Of a stretch of 64,000 bases of DNA, positions 19,254-27,593 are shown one piece after another. Source of the stretch: Osedax symbiont Rs1. Lineage in GTDB: Bacteria; Pseudomonadota; Gammaproteobacteria; Pseudomonadales; Balneatricaceae. The first letter of the stretch is position 1. Each line of letters begins with the position of its first letter. Below the pieces are notes generated by a model. The model saw only the letters and a program-made list of their open reading frames with translations. It was not told the origin of the DNA and ran no database searches. The stretch lies in NCBI GenBank assembly GCA_000416275.1, contig ASZJ01000110.1, positions 30,174 through 94,173 of the forward strand, in the 5' to 3' direction. A program made the position numbers and the translations under genes.

Positions 19254-20393
19254 ATGGCAGAAGATAGCGGTCAGGAGAAAACCGAAGACCCCACCCCCAA
19301 ACGTATCAAAGAAGCGCGTGAAAAAGGCGATGTTCCCCGCTCGAAAGACCTTAATACGACTATATTATTGTTGGTAGCGTCATCGGCGGTGTTAGTTTTC
19401 GGTGCAGAGGCCATCACTGATTTGGGAAATATGATGCTCGATAACTTCACCTTGAGTCGCGAGGAGATTTTTGATACTAAATACATGCTAATTAATTTTG
19501 CCTCATCCACCCTAGACTCAGTGTGGGCGGTGATTAGCTTTATGGCGGTGGTATTAGTGGCGGCTCTGGTCGGGCCTATTAGCTTAGGAGGGTGGAACTT
19601 TAGCGGTAAAGCGCTCGCGCCTAAAGGGAGTAGAATGGACCCGCTAGCGGGCCTCGCCAGAATGTTCTCTCTAAAGTCGCTAGTCGAACTGGCAAAAGCG
19701 ATCGGCAAGTTCTGCATAGTCACGGCACTGGCACTGTATTTTCTGAATACTGTGCAGCGGGATCTGTATGATTTAGGTAAAATGGATATTTTTCTGGCGA
19801 TGTCAGAATCGATTCAGCTAATTGGCTGGGCTTTTTTAATTATTAGTTTGAGCCTAATCATCATCTCCTTAGTCGATGTGCCTTATGTGTTGCACGAGTC
19901 AGCCGAAAAGCTAAAAATGACTTTGCAAGAAGTGAAAGATGAGATGAAAAACACTGAGGGTAAGCCGGAAGTGAAAGGCCGGATTCGACAGATGCAGCGA
20001 GAGATATCTCAGCGGCAAATGATGAAAGATGTCCCACAGGCAGATGTTGTTATCACCAACCCCACTCACTACTCAGTCGCGCTAAAATACGAAGACAACC
20101 ATCGAAATGCCCCGATCATCGTGGCTAAAGGTTCAGACTTTATGGCCTTAAAAATCAGAGAAGTAGCTAAAGAGCACGATATCCCGATCTTAGAGTCACC
20201 GCCATTGGCCAGAGCACTATATTATAGTGCGGAAATAGGTGATGAAGTACCCACTGGCCTGTTTAAAGCGGTCGCACAAGTACTGGCCTATGTCTTTCAG
20301 TTAAAGCGCTTTAAGCAGCGCACTTCACCCAAGCCAGTCGAACCCAATCAACGAGACATTGAGATACCGAATGAATACCGGCGCGATGATTAA
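19254..20393 (+). CDS. flhB: Flagellar export switch protein FlhB
   Basis: A 379-aa FlhB. The N-terminal region is the family standard (GQEKTEDPTPKRIKEAREKGDVPRSKDL), followed by four membrane helices. The cytoplasmic autoprotease domain has the cleavage site NPTH intact at residues 269-272. With FliK it changes export specificity from hook to filament. flhA, flhF, flhG and fliA do not follow; the next gene is convergent and non-flagellar, three bases away. Confidence 0.97.
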   Translation: MAEDSGQEKTEDPTPKRIKEAREKGDVPRSKDLNTTILLLVASSAVLVFGAEAITDLGNMMLDNFTLSREEIFDTKYMLINFASSTLDSVWAVISFMAVVLVAALVGPISLGGWNFSGKALAPKGSRMDPLAGLARMFSLKSLVELAKAIGKFCIVTALALYFLNTVQRDLYDLGKMDIFLAMSESIQLIGWAFLIISLSLIIISLVDVPYVLHESAEKLKMTLQEVKDEMKNTEGKPEVKGRIRQMQREISQRQMMKDVPQADVVITNPTHYSVALKYEDNHRNAPIIVAKGSDFMALKIREVAKEHDIPILESPPLARALYYSAEIGDEVPTGLFKAVAQVLAYVFQLKRFKQRTSPKPVEPNQRDIEIPNEYRRDD

Positions 20394-20396
20394 ATA

Positions 20397-20816
20397 TTAG
20401 TGGGTAGGTTCGTACTGAGCATATAATTGTTCTGCAGAATAATGTAGTTCCAAAGATGCTCTTTTTTTCTTGGTCATCCCCTTCACCACCAGCGCATAGG
20501 ATCGATCAACCATTCTTTGAATTTCGCCAATTGGCAAGCTGCCATCAAAAATTATAGTATTCCAATGCCGTTTGTTCATGTGGTAACCGGGTTTGACGGC
20601 GCTAAAAATATCTCTGAGCATTAAGGCTTCCTCCGGGTCACACTTCAAATTCATGTTAGTGGTTTTAGCGGTGACTCCCGGCTCTGTCCTTAAACCTAAA
20701 GTGGCGAACATTCTATCTTTTACTTTAAATACTGCTACATCAGGGCCAAAGGGAAAGTCTTCCCAAGCTTCTGGGCGCGATAACAGGTAGTTGCGGGCGG
20801 TTTCATAGTCCATCAT
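20397..20816 (-). CDS. MmcQ/YjbR family DNA-binding-like protein
   Basis: A 139-aa protein of the MmcQ/YjbR family (double-wing CyaY-like fold). The N-terminal YLLSRPEAWEDFPFGPDVAVFKVKDRMFA and the segment NKRHWNTIIFDGSLPIGEIQRMVDRSYALVVKGM are family hallmarks. Cellular role is poorly known; the DNA-binding label comes from the fold. It lies downstream of, and in the same direction as, the RpiR-type regulator (24-base gap), so the two may be co-transcribed. Confidence 0.85.
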   Translation of the reverse strand: MMDYETARNYLLSRPEAWEDFPFGPDVAVFKVKDRMFATLGLRTEPGVTAKTTNMNLKCDPEEALMLRDIFSAVKPGYHMNKRHWNTIIFDGSLPIGEIQRMVDRSYALVVKGMTKKKRASLELHYSAEQLYAQYEPTH

Positions 20817-20840
20817 TTGCCTCGTATATGTAGGGAGTAG

Positions 20841-21731
20841 TTAACTTAAGCCCTTTGATCGATAACATTCTGGATCGCCAACATGGCCAGTAAAATGTCC
20901 GTACAGCTTGGCTATCTTGTTCATACGCTGCTCAACTTGGGGGCCTAACTCAATGAATACTCCATTGACTAATAGATTCGCCAGGCTAGCCATCTGTGCA
21001 GTAGACTCCCAAAATAAATTAAAGGAGGTCGGCACCACAAAGATTTCATCAGTTACATCATGCCCCCAATCACAGTAGGGGTCGGTGACTAAAGTGACAG
21101 CGATGTTTTTTGCTTTAGCTGCAATTGCCAGCTGTTTGGCACTGCGCGAATAGCGGCGTGCTTCAAAAATAATCAGTGCGGCATCGTTGTCATCACTGGC
21201 TAGTACCTCCAAAAAACTACCGCTGGCAAGATCGATCAAATGCACACCTTCGCGTAAGTACTGCAGTTGATTGACAAATATCTGTGCCATGCCGCGCTCA
21301 GTTTGAAAACCGGTCGCATAGATATTTTTTACCTGAGCTAGGCGCTTGACGACACGCTCCCACTCGGGGCTGTGCGCCATTTCGTAAACGGCTATTAAAG
21401 CCGCCATTTCTAATTCTAAGCCGCGTGTTAATTGGTCTTCACCGGCCTTAGCACGATCTTGTAAATCGCTTAAGCGCTCGCCTAGTAACCAGGGAGCATC
21501 ACCGGCGTCTTTTTTTAAATTATTTTTGAAATCTTTAAAGCCCTCGTAGCCAATGGTTTTACAAAATCGTCCTACTGTCGGCTCACTGACCTCTACTTTT
21601 GCAGCTAAACTGGCAGCGGTTTCAAAAGGTAGTGAGCTAATTTCAGCTAACATATAAGTGGCGATAACCCGGTCTGCTTTTGAGGCTGACGAGAGCACTT
21701 TTGTCAGACGTTCGCGCAGTGATTTTGACAT
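20841..21731 (-). CDS. MurR/RpiR family transcriptional regulator
   Basis: A 296-aa regulator. The N-terminal HTH_6 domain (residues about 1-77, AASLAAKVEVSEPTVGRFCKTIGYEGFKDFKNNL) is followed by a SIS sugar-phosphate-binding domain (about 120-260). It presumably responds to a phosphosugar. No sugar-metabolism gene lies beside it, so the target is unknown. The only co-directional neighbour is the MmcQ/YjbR gene. Confidence 0.88.
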   Translation of the reverse strand: MSKSLRERLTKVLSSASKADRVIATYMLAEISSLPFETAASLAAKVEVSEPTVGRFCKTIGYEGFKDFKNNLKKDAGDAPWLLGERLSDLQDRAKAGEDQLTRGLELEMAALIAVYEMAHSPEWERVVKRLAQVKNIYATGFQTERGMAQIFVNQLQYLREGVHLIDLASGSFLEVLASDDNDAALIIFEARRYSRSAKQLAIAAKAKNIAVTLVTDPYCDWGHDVTDEIFVVPTSFNLFWESTAQMASLANLLVNGVFIELGPQVEQRMNKIAKLYGHFTGHVGDPECYRSKGLS

Positions 21732-21897
21732 AAATGTTTCCTAAATTTTAAACCGAGTGTTTCATGGCAAATTATAACCTGATTGACGGTCGCGCGTCGC
21801 CTATCCTAACGATCATTAAAAAAGTCATGACTGGCAATAATTTGAATTTATAACGCAAGTTAGCGTAAAACATTAATCGCCGGATTATTTATTGATC

Positions 21898-21911
21898 TTG
21901 ATACAGGTCAA
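21898..21911 (+). promoter_or_regulatory. FNR/ANR-like box upstream of the YdcH gene
   Basis: TTGATACAGGTCAA matches the FNR/ANR palindrome TTGAT-N4-ATCAA at nine of ten conserved bases. It is centred about 73 bases before the start of the small YdcH-type gene. This suggests oxygen-responsive control, from motif similarity only. Confidence 0.45.
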
Positions 21912-21977
21912 TGTGCTGTCTGGGATTAAGCGTAAAGTAATAATTAATGATGATTTTTAAACGAGAGGGTCTATCCA

Positions 21978-22223
21978 ATGAGTTTAGTAAAACACGATTT
22001 ATTACATGAGTTTCCAGAGCATCGACAAGCTATTCACGAACTAAAAATGAGTGATCGGCACTTTGCTAAATTGTTTGAGCAATACCATGAAGTTGATCAT
22101 GAAGTTCATCGCATCGAACAAAGTGTAGAAACTCCCAGTGATGAATACACTGAAAGTAAAAAAAAGCAGCGTCTACACTTAAAAGATCAACTGCATACTA
22201 TGATTTTAAAGCACGCTGCATAA
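21978..22223 (+). CDS. YdcH/DUF465 family small protein
   Basis: An 81-aa all-helical protein of the YdcH (DUF465) family. Hallmarks are the N-terminal HDLLHEFPEHRQAIHELKMSDRHFAKLFEQYHEVDHEVHRIE and the basic KKKQRLHLKDQLHTMI near the end. Function is unknown; members form coiled coils. The start ATG is preceded by GAGAGGG. It is a single-gene unit with a clear terminator and an FNR-like box upstream. Confidence 0.9.
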   Translation: MSLVKHDLLHEFPEHRQAIHELKMSDRHFAKLFEQYHEVDHEVHRIEQSVETPSDEYTESKKKQRLHLKDQLHTMILKHAA

Positions 22224-22237
22224 AAGCCGCCGTGTAG

Positions 22238-22277
22238 AAAACTGCCAGCTTGCTTGATACTCAGGTTGGCAGTTTTT
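22238..22277 (+). terminator. Terminator after the YdcH gene
   Basis: A stem AAAACTGCCA / TGGCAGTTTT with a 19-base loop, the right arm running into TTTTT. It lies 14 bases after the stop codon. Confidence 0.75.
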
Positions 22278-22653
22278 AGCGAGCATCCCACGGCGTATAT
22301 GTTCAGCCAAGTTAGCGCTTTCTACATAGCAAATTGCTGATGTTGCAGAGTGAGTGCTACTTTCGAGCTATATATTTAGGCGAGTCGCTGTCTCCAAAGC
22401 AGTGATACCCCCTTTAAATCTGCGTCTATCGCCCGACCTTTGGGCTTATTTAGCTCGAATTAATATTGATGCCGTCAATCGCCGCGCAAGGCAGTGCGTA
22501 GACGTCCCACCCTCCGTACGGCAATTTCTTCTATTCATCAATCGCAGATTTTTCGGCAGTTTTAAGTGTTATAAATACCGCCGTTATTGATCCTAAAGCG
22601 ATTAACCTTGACTCAAAAGACACTAACGTAAATAATTCTCATTAAGATCTATT

Positions 22654-22698
22654 ACTATATGTAGTGTTTGTGTATGATTTAAAGTCTATATACGGTGT
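22654..22698 (+). promoter_or_regulatory. Pair of NrdR boxes upstream of nrdJa
   Basis: ACTATATGTAGTGT (22654-22667) and TCTATATACGGTGT (22685-22698) resemble the NrdR consensus ACACWATATATWGTGT. Their starts are 31 bases apart, the three-turn spacing known for NrdR box pairs. They precede the ribonucleotide reductase gene by 42 bases, where NrdR would repress it. Confidence 0.7.
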
Positions 22699-22740
22699 TA
22701 TTTGTATTTATGACGAAATTAATTAATTGAGGGCCAGTAC

Positions 22741-24897
22741 ATGGAAGCGGTGCAAAAAATAATTATTCAAAGTGCAGTGGCGCGCGATATACCATTACAA
22801 GCAGCGTCTTTCGATATTTGGGATATTAAGTATTGTTTGAAAGATAAAAATGGGCTGCGTATTGATAGAGACGTAGAGGCCAGTTTTGAGAGGATCGCCG
22901 CTGCCTTGGCTGACGTTGAAAAAAACCAAAAACTGCGAACTCACTGGTATAAAAAGTTTCTCTGGGCGCTGCGTCATGGTGCGACACCTGCCGGTAGAGT
23001 GATCTCCAATGCTGGCGCACAGAACCATAAGCCGGCTACATCGACGATCAATTGTACGGTATCTGGTATTTTGCATGACTCAATGGATGACATCTTAAGT
23101 AAGAATCATCAGGCGGGACTGACCTTGAAAGCCGGCTGTGGTATCGGCTACGAGTTCTCGACACTCAGACCTAAAGGTGCCTATGTGACAGGTGCAGGGG
23201 CGACCACTTCTGGGCCGCTGTCGTTTATGGATATCTTCGACAAAATGTGCTTTACCGTCTCATCTGCGGGTGGGCGACGCGGCGCGCAGATGGCGACATT
23301 TGATATTGGTCATCCCGACGTCTTAGATTTTATTAAAGCCAAGCGTGAAGACGCTAGACTTAGGCAGTTCAACTTGTCGCTGTTAATCACCAATCTGTTT
23401 ATGCAAGCGGTGCAAAATGATCAAGATTGGCCGTTGGCTTTCCCACTAAGTATTGCGCAGCAGGCGCGCGAGCCAATAGACCTCAATGATAGCAATCTTA
23501 TTATTTGGCGAGATTGGCCAATTGTCGAAGACTACGTTACCAATGAACAAGGGCTGGTGGCCTGCCAAATAAGCAAAGTGATCAAGGCAAAAAAATTGTG
23601 GAATTTGATTATGGCCTCCACCTACGACTTTGCTGAACCTGGCTTTATTTTAATAGATGAAGTGAATGCACTGAATAATAATTGGTTTTGTGAGAATATT
23701 CGCGCAACTAACCCCTGTGGTGAACAGCCATTGCCGGCTTATGGCAGCTGTTTATTAGGCTCCATCAATCTGACTAAATTCGTCCATTATCCCTTTACTG
23801 ATAAGGCTAGTTTTGACTGGGATGAATTTAAAAAAACCGTCAGTATATTTACCCGTATGTTAGATAATGTGGTTGAAATTAATGGCTTGCCGCTAGAGGA
23901 ACAGCGTCAGGAAATATTGCGTAAACGTCGTCACGGCATGGGCTATTTAGGGCTGGGCTCCGTAATTACGATGTTGAGAATGCGTTATGGAGATCGGGAA
24001 TCGGTCAGCTTTACCGAGCAGGTAACTAAGCAGTTAGCACTAGCTGGGTGGCGTGCAGGGCTGGCTTTAGCAAAAGAAAAGGGCAGTGCTCCGATCATGG
24101 AGGAAGAGTTCGTGCTCAGTGCCAAAATGATTCGCCAGCGACCGGAAATATTAGCGGATGGCTATCAGTTGGGAGATAAAATAAAAGGCCGGGTGCTACA
24201 CGCTAAATACAGTCGATATATGCAAAAAATAGCGGCTGAAGATCCGCAACTGGTTGCAGATTTGGCCAAATATGGAGCGCGTTTTACCCACCATAGTTCA
24301 ATTGCTCCGACCGGTACCATCGCGCTGTCACTGGGTAATAATGTCAGTAATGGTATAGAGCCGAGTTTCGCTCATCACTATGCGCGTAATATTATTCGCG
24401 AGGGGAAAAAGTCGAAGCAAAAGGTCGACGTTTTTTCCTACGAGTTACTCGCTTACCGCGCTTGGGTAAATGCTCAGGCGATGCCTTTTAGTACAGATGC
24501 TGATGCACAGCTTCCAGAGTATTTTATATCGGCAGATGAGGTACAACCTAAGCAACATGTGGATATTCAAGCTGCTGCGCAACTATGGATAGACTCATCT
24601 ATTTCTAAAACGGCCAATGTTGCAACTGATTATCCATTTGATGAATTTAAGGATATTTATCAGTATGCGTATCAGCAGGGATTGAAAGGTTGCACTACTT
24701 TTCGCTTTAATCCGGAGGTTTTTCAAGGGGTTTTAGTTACCGAGCAAAATTTAGCTAACACCCAATATCAGTTTACCTTAGAAGATGGCTCTGTTGTCGA
24801 GCTGCAAGGAAACCAAGAAATTGAATACGACGGTGAAATTCACAACGCGGCGAATTTATACGACGCACTTAAAGAAGGGTATTACGGTAAATTGTGA
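22741..24897 (+). CDS. nrdJa: Class II (adenosylcobalamin-dependent) ribonucleotide reductase, large part
   Basis: A 718-aa class II ribonucleotide reductase that makes deoxyribonucleotides with a radical generated from adenosylcobalamin. Visible catalytic elements are Cys105 in STINCTVSG and the loop N324-P-C326-G-E328 carrying the thiyl-radical cysteine and its Asn and Glu partners. The later APTGTIALSLGNNVSNGIEPSF substrate loop is also present. The C-terminal zinc-ribbon tail found in single-chain NrdJ is absent and is supplied by the next gene, the NrdJa/NrdJb split known in Pseudomonas aeruginosa. The enzyme works with or without oxygen but needs vitamin B12. Two NrdR boxes lie upstream. 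Confidence 0.93.
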   Translation: MEAVQKIIIQSAVARDIPLQAASFDIWDIKYCLKDKNGLRIDRDVEASFERIAAALADVEKNQKLRTHWYKKFLWALRHGATPAGRVISNAGAQNHKPATSTINCTVSGILHDSMDDILSKNHQAGLTLKAGCGIGYEFSTLRPKGAYVTGAGATTSGPLSFMDIFDKMCFTVSSAGGRRGAQMATFDIGHPDVLDFIKAKREDARLRQFNLSLLITNLFMQAVQNDQDWPLAFPLSIAQQAREPIDLNDSNLIIWRDWPIVEDYVTNEQGLVACQISKVIKAKKLWNLIMASTYDFAEPGFILIDEVNALNNNWFCENIRATNPCGEQPLPAYGSCLLGSINLTKFVHYPFTDKASFDWDEFKKTVSIFTRMLDNVVEINGLPLEEQRQEILRKRRHGMGYLGLGSVITMLRMRYGDRESVSFTEQVTKQLALAGWRAGLALAKEKGSAPIMEEEFVLSAKMIRQRPEILADGYQLGDKIKGRVLHAKYSRYMQKIAAEDPQLVADLAKYGARFTHHSSIAPTGTIALSLGNNVSNGIEPSFAHHYARNIIREGKKSKQKVDVFSYELLAYRAWVNAQAMPFSTDADAQLPEYFISADEVQPKQHVDIQAAAQLWIDSSISKTANVATDYPFDEFKDIYQYAYQQGLKGCTTFRFNPEVFQGVLVTEQNLANTQYQFTLEDGSVVELQGNQEIEYDGEIHNAANLYDALKEGYYGKL

Positions 24898-24951
24898 TTA
24901 GTGAAATCAGTCTGAAGCTTAGAGCGTAATTTTAAGGATAAAGGGGAAACT

Positions 24952-25701
24952 ATGTCAGTTGATGAAAAAAGCACGCTTAAATTAGATCAGAAAATAGTGG
25001 CTTTTAAAGTGCTAAATGAAGAGCGGGATAAAGAGCAGGCACCGGCCAAAAAACCTTCAGTAAAAGTAGATCAGCCAATCCAAGCTGAACTAGCGGTCGA
25101 GGTCATGCATGAAAGATTAACTCGCCCAGATTTTTTAATGGGATCCACCTATAAAATTAAAACCCCAATCCACGAACATACCTTATTCATCACTATCAAT
25201 GATGTGGTGCTCAATCAGGGCACGGAACATGAGCAGCGTCATCCTTATGAAATCTTCATCAATTCGAAGAACATGGATCATTTCATGTGGGTAGTGGCGT
25301 TAACTCGGCTGATCTCTGCGGTCTTTCGCAAGGGGGGTGACGTCACCTTTATGGTCGAAGAGTTAAAAGAAGTATTCGATCCAAAGGGTGGCTACTTTAA
25401 AAAAGGCGGTCGATTTATGCCATCCCTAGTCGCCGAAATTGGCGAGGCACTGGAGACGCATTTAAAAATGATTGGCCTGCTAGAAGGTGAGGCACTCGAT
25501 GAGCAGCAGCGCAAAGTGTTAGCGGAAAAACGTGATTTATACGAGAGCATGCAAAGTCAACAAAACCCTGAAGCGGTCAATGATGATGGGCTTAAATTCC
25601 CCAGCGGTGCGACGCTCTGCCCTAAATGTAATACCAAAGCGGCGATTGTTATGGATGGTTGCTCTACATGTTTGAACTGCGGAGACAGTAAGTGCTCTTA
25701 G
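24952..25701 (+). CDS. nrdJb: Class II ribonucleotide reductase, small C-terminal part
   Basis: A 249-aa protein matching the C-terminal portion of class II reductases. It has the TSCPD-type region (YKIKTPIHEHTLFITINDVVLNQG ... PYEIFINSKNMDHFMWVVALTRLISAVFRKGGD) and ends with paired cysteines (CPKCNTKAAIVMDGCSTCLNCGDSKCS). The latter probably re-reduce the active site. It lies 54 bases after nrdJa with its own ribosome site (AAGGGGAAA), so the two subunits are co-expressed. Confidence 0.9.
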   Translation: MSVDEKSTLKLDQKIVAFKVLNEERDKEQAPAKKPSVKVDQPIQAELAVEVMHERLTRPDFLMGSTYKIKTPIHEHTLFITINDVVLNQGTEHEQRHPYEIFINSKNMDHFMWVVALTRLISAVFRKGGDVTFMVEELKEVFDPKGGYFKKGGRFMPSLVAEIGEALETHLKMIGLLEGEALDEQQRKVLAEKRDLYESMQSQQNPEAVNDDGLKFPSGATLCPKCNTKAAIVMDGCSTCLNCGDSKCS

Positions 25702-25810
25702 CGAGTCTCTGAACAAATTCCGCATTTCCCTAAGGGCATAGGTTAAATTCGCGACTGGTTTATAAAAAGCTACTTAAGGTTGATTTAAGCATCGATTAGA
25801 TGAGAGCTGT

Positions 25811-25839
25811 TTGCATCTACTATTCAATCCGTTTATGAT
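25811..25839 (+). promoter_or_regulatory. Sigma70 promoter of the thi salvage operon
   Basis: TTGCAT (25811-25816) and TATGAT (25834-25839) are separated by 17 bases. They lie just before the TPP riboswitch, so the transcript would begin within a few bases of the aptamer. Confidence 0.65.
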
Positions 25840-25847
25840 ACGCGCAC

Positions 25848-25935
25848 GTTAGTCGGGGGGCCTTTAGGGCTGAGATGGTATTTAATACTGGACCCGCTGA
25901 ACCTGATCCAACTGATATTGGCGTAGGGAACTAAC
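25848..25935 (+). ncRNA. TPP riboswitch (thi box)
   Basis: The region contains the conserved blocks GGGCTGAGA, ACCCGCTGAACCTGATC and GGCGTAGGGAA. Its ends GTTAGT and ACTAAC pair as the P1 stem. A following hairpin (CTTGAT ... ATCAAG, 25935-25961) ends 16 bases before the ribosome site AGGAG of thiD. Repression could therefore be by termination or by masking the start; the absence of a T tract favours translation control. It should switch the operon off when thiamine diphosphate is plentiful. Confidence 0.95.
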
Positions 25936-25987
25936 TTGATCGATAACCTTCGTCTATCAAGTGGTCCGCGCCCTTTTAGGAGCATTC

Positions 25988-26860
25988 GTGGACAAGCCAC
26001 TCCCTTTTTCTACTCGAGACAGCACTTCTTCAACTGCGCAGACTCAAAGTCCTATTGTATTGAGTGTCGCCGGTTCTGACAGCGGTGGTGGCGCGGGTAT
26101 TCAAGCTGATATCAAAGCTATTTCCGCCACTGGCAGTTACGCCTGTACCGTGATCACCGCATTGACCGCACAAAATACTTGCGGCGTCAGTGCAGTACTC
26201 CCCGTCGCTCAAGACTTTATCAAAGCACAGTTCGACGCAGTCTTTACTGATATCGCGGTCGATGTGGTGAAAATTGGTATGCTTGGAGATGCGGCAACTA
26301 TTCGCACGGTCGCCGAGGCGCTGCGTCAATATCCGGTTAAGCAAATTGTATTAGACCCGGTGATGGTGGCGACCAGCGGCGATCTGTTATTGGAAAAAGC
26401 GGCAATCTCCAGTTTGATCACTGAACTGTTGCCGATGGCGACCGTTGTTACTCCCAATATTGCAGAGGCGCTGGCTCTTTTAAGTCTAGATCCCGAGCAG
26501 AAAATCAACACCGAGTCACAAAGTCTGGCACTGTGTCGTGATCTTTTGGCGCTGGGTTGTCAGTCGGTGTTAGTCAAAGGTGGCCATCAAGATACCCCGC
26601 TGAGCTGTGATTATTGGTTGAGTGAGCAGCGCCAACAAATTTTTTCTAGTCCGCGAATCGACACGCCAAACACCCATGGCACAGGTTGCACACTCTCCTC
26701 GGCGATCGCCTCTTTTCTGGCACAAGGACACTCCTTAACCGCTGCAATCGAATTAGCTAAACAGTATATTACTCAGGCGATTCGCCATGGTAAACAGTTG
26801 CATATTGGCAATGGCAGCGGTCCTGTAGAGCACTTTTTTGCGCAGAAAAATTATGACTAG
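25988..26860 (+). CDS. thiD: Hydroxymethylpyrimidine/phosphomethylpyrimidine kinase ThiD
   Basis: A 290-aa HMP/HMP-P kinase that phosphorylates the thiamine pyrimidine twice. Ribokinase-fold motifs are SVAGSDSGGGAGIQADIKA near the N-terminus, VLDPVMVATSGD, VVTPNIAEA, and the anion-hole region NTHGTGCTLSSAIAS. The start GTG at 25988 was chosen because AGGAG lies five bases upstream; an earlier in-frame start would overlap the riboswitch expression platform. It is the first gene behind the TPP riboswitch and overlaps thiZ by eight bases. Confidence 0.94.
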   Translation: MDKPLPFSTRDSTSSTAQTQSPIVLSVAGSDSGGGAGIQADIKAISATGSYACTVITALTAQNTCGVSAVLPVAQDFIKAQFDAVFTDIAVDVVKIGMLGDAATIRTVAEALRQYPVKQIVLDPVMVATSGDLLLEKAAISSLITELLPMATVVTPNIAEALALLSLDPEQKINTESQSLALCRDLLALGCQSVLVKGGHQDTPLSCDYWLSEQRQQIFSSPRIDTPNTHGTGCTLSSAIASFLAQGHSLTAAIELAKQYITQAIRHGKQLHIGNGSGPVEHFFAQKNYD

Positions 26861-27593
26861 TGTGCAAATTAGCCGTGCCTCACTGCACTATGAAAACAGC
26901 CCACAGCCGATACTTAGCCACTTAGAGCTGCTCTTACCAGCGGGTCAATGGACCTGTTTACTCGGTGCCAGTGGTTGTGGAAAAACCAGTTTACTGCGGC
27001 TACTCGCCGGATTAATCGAGCCACAGCACCAAGTCAGCGCACAGATAAGCTGTAGTGATGGTCTGCCGATCGATAATCGTATTGCCTATATGGCGCAGCA
27101 AGATTTGCTGCTGCCCTGGTTAAATGTACTCGACAATGTCTGCCTCAAAGCTAAGTTAACCCAAGGCAAAGTCGGTGCGAGCCAATACCAAAGAGCTCGC
27201 CAACTGCTGGCACAGTTAAATTTGAAAGACATAGAAAAATCGCTGCCTGAACAGTTATCCGGGGGGATGAGACAACGTGTGGCACTGGCGCGCACGCTGA
27301 TGCAAGACACGCCTATCGTGCTGATGGACGAGCCGTTTTCCGCCCTAGATGCGGTCAATCGCTATAAGCTGCAAGCCTTAGCCGCTAAGGTATTACACAA
27401 TCGTACTGTGCTATTCATCACCCACGATCCACAGGAGGCGCTGCGACTCGCCGACCATCTCTACATCTTTAATACACAGCGACAGTTAGAGGCCTTGCCG
27501 CTACCTAGCTCTGTACCGCCCAGAGCTATCGATGCCGAACTCGGTGCCTGCCAACAAGAACTCTTGCGCAAGATGCACAGCCAATATGAATAA
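26853..27593 (+). CDS. thiZ: Thiamine-precursor ABC transporter ATPase ThiZ
   Basis: A 246-aa ABC ATPase with Walker A LGASGCGKTS, Q-loop AYMAQQDLLLPW, signature LSGGMRQRVALARTL and Walker B VLMDEPFSALDA. The tail after HDPQEALRLADHLYIF is short. Position between thiD and the permease, and operon control by TPP, indicate uptake of a pyrimidine precursor (ThiXYZ) rather than taurine or nitrate. The start ATG overlaps the thiD stop. Confidence 0.88.
   Translation: MTSVQISRASLHYENSPQPILSHLELLLPAGQWTCLLGASGCGKTSLLRLLAGLIEPQHQVSAQISCSDGLPIDNRIAYMAQQDLLLPWLNVLDNVCLKAKLTQGKVGASQYQRARQLLAQLNLKDIEKSLPEQLSGGMRQRVALARTLMQDTPIVLMDEPFSALDAVNRYKLQALAAKVLHNRTVLFITHDPQEALRLADHLYIFNTQRQLEALPLPSSVPPRAIDAELGACQQELLRKMHSQYE

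Larger units (their letters stand above)
22224..22740. other. Intergenic region YdcH gene-nrdJa
   Basis: A 517-base gap with the YdcH terminator at 22238 and two NrdR-like boxes at 22654 and 22685. Between them a frame of 78 codons (22354-22590) is open, but it lacks a ribosome site and family-like sequence, so I do not call it. A separated inverted repeat AAATCTGCG / CGCAGATTT (22416-22424 and 22543-22551) lies in the same stretch. Confidence 0.55.

Noticed and set aside
22354..22590. 78-codon open frame between the YdcH gene and nrdJa
   Set aside because: No ribosome site, unusual composition (many Arg and aromatic residues), and no family-like pattern; the DNA also contains a long-range inverted repeat.
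22224..22740. Cobalamin riboswitch ahead of the B12-dependent reductase
   Set aside because: I looked for the B12 box and its conserved GCCACTG and did not find it; NrdR boxes explain the region better.
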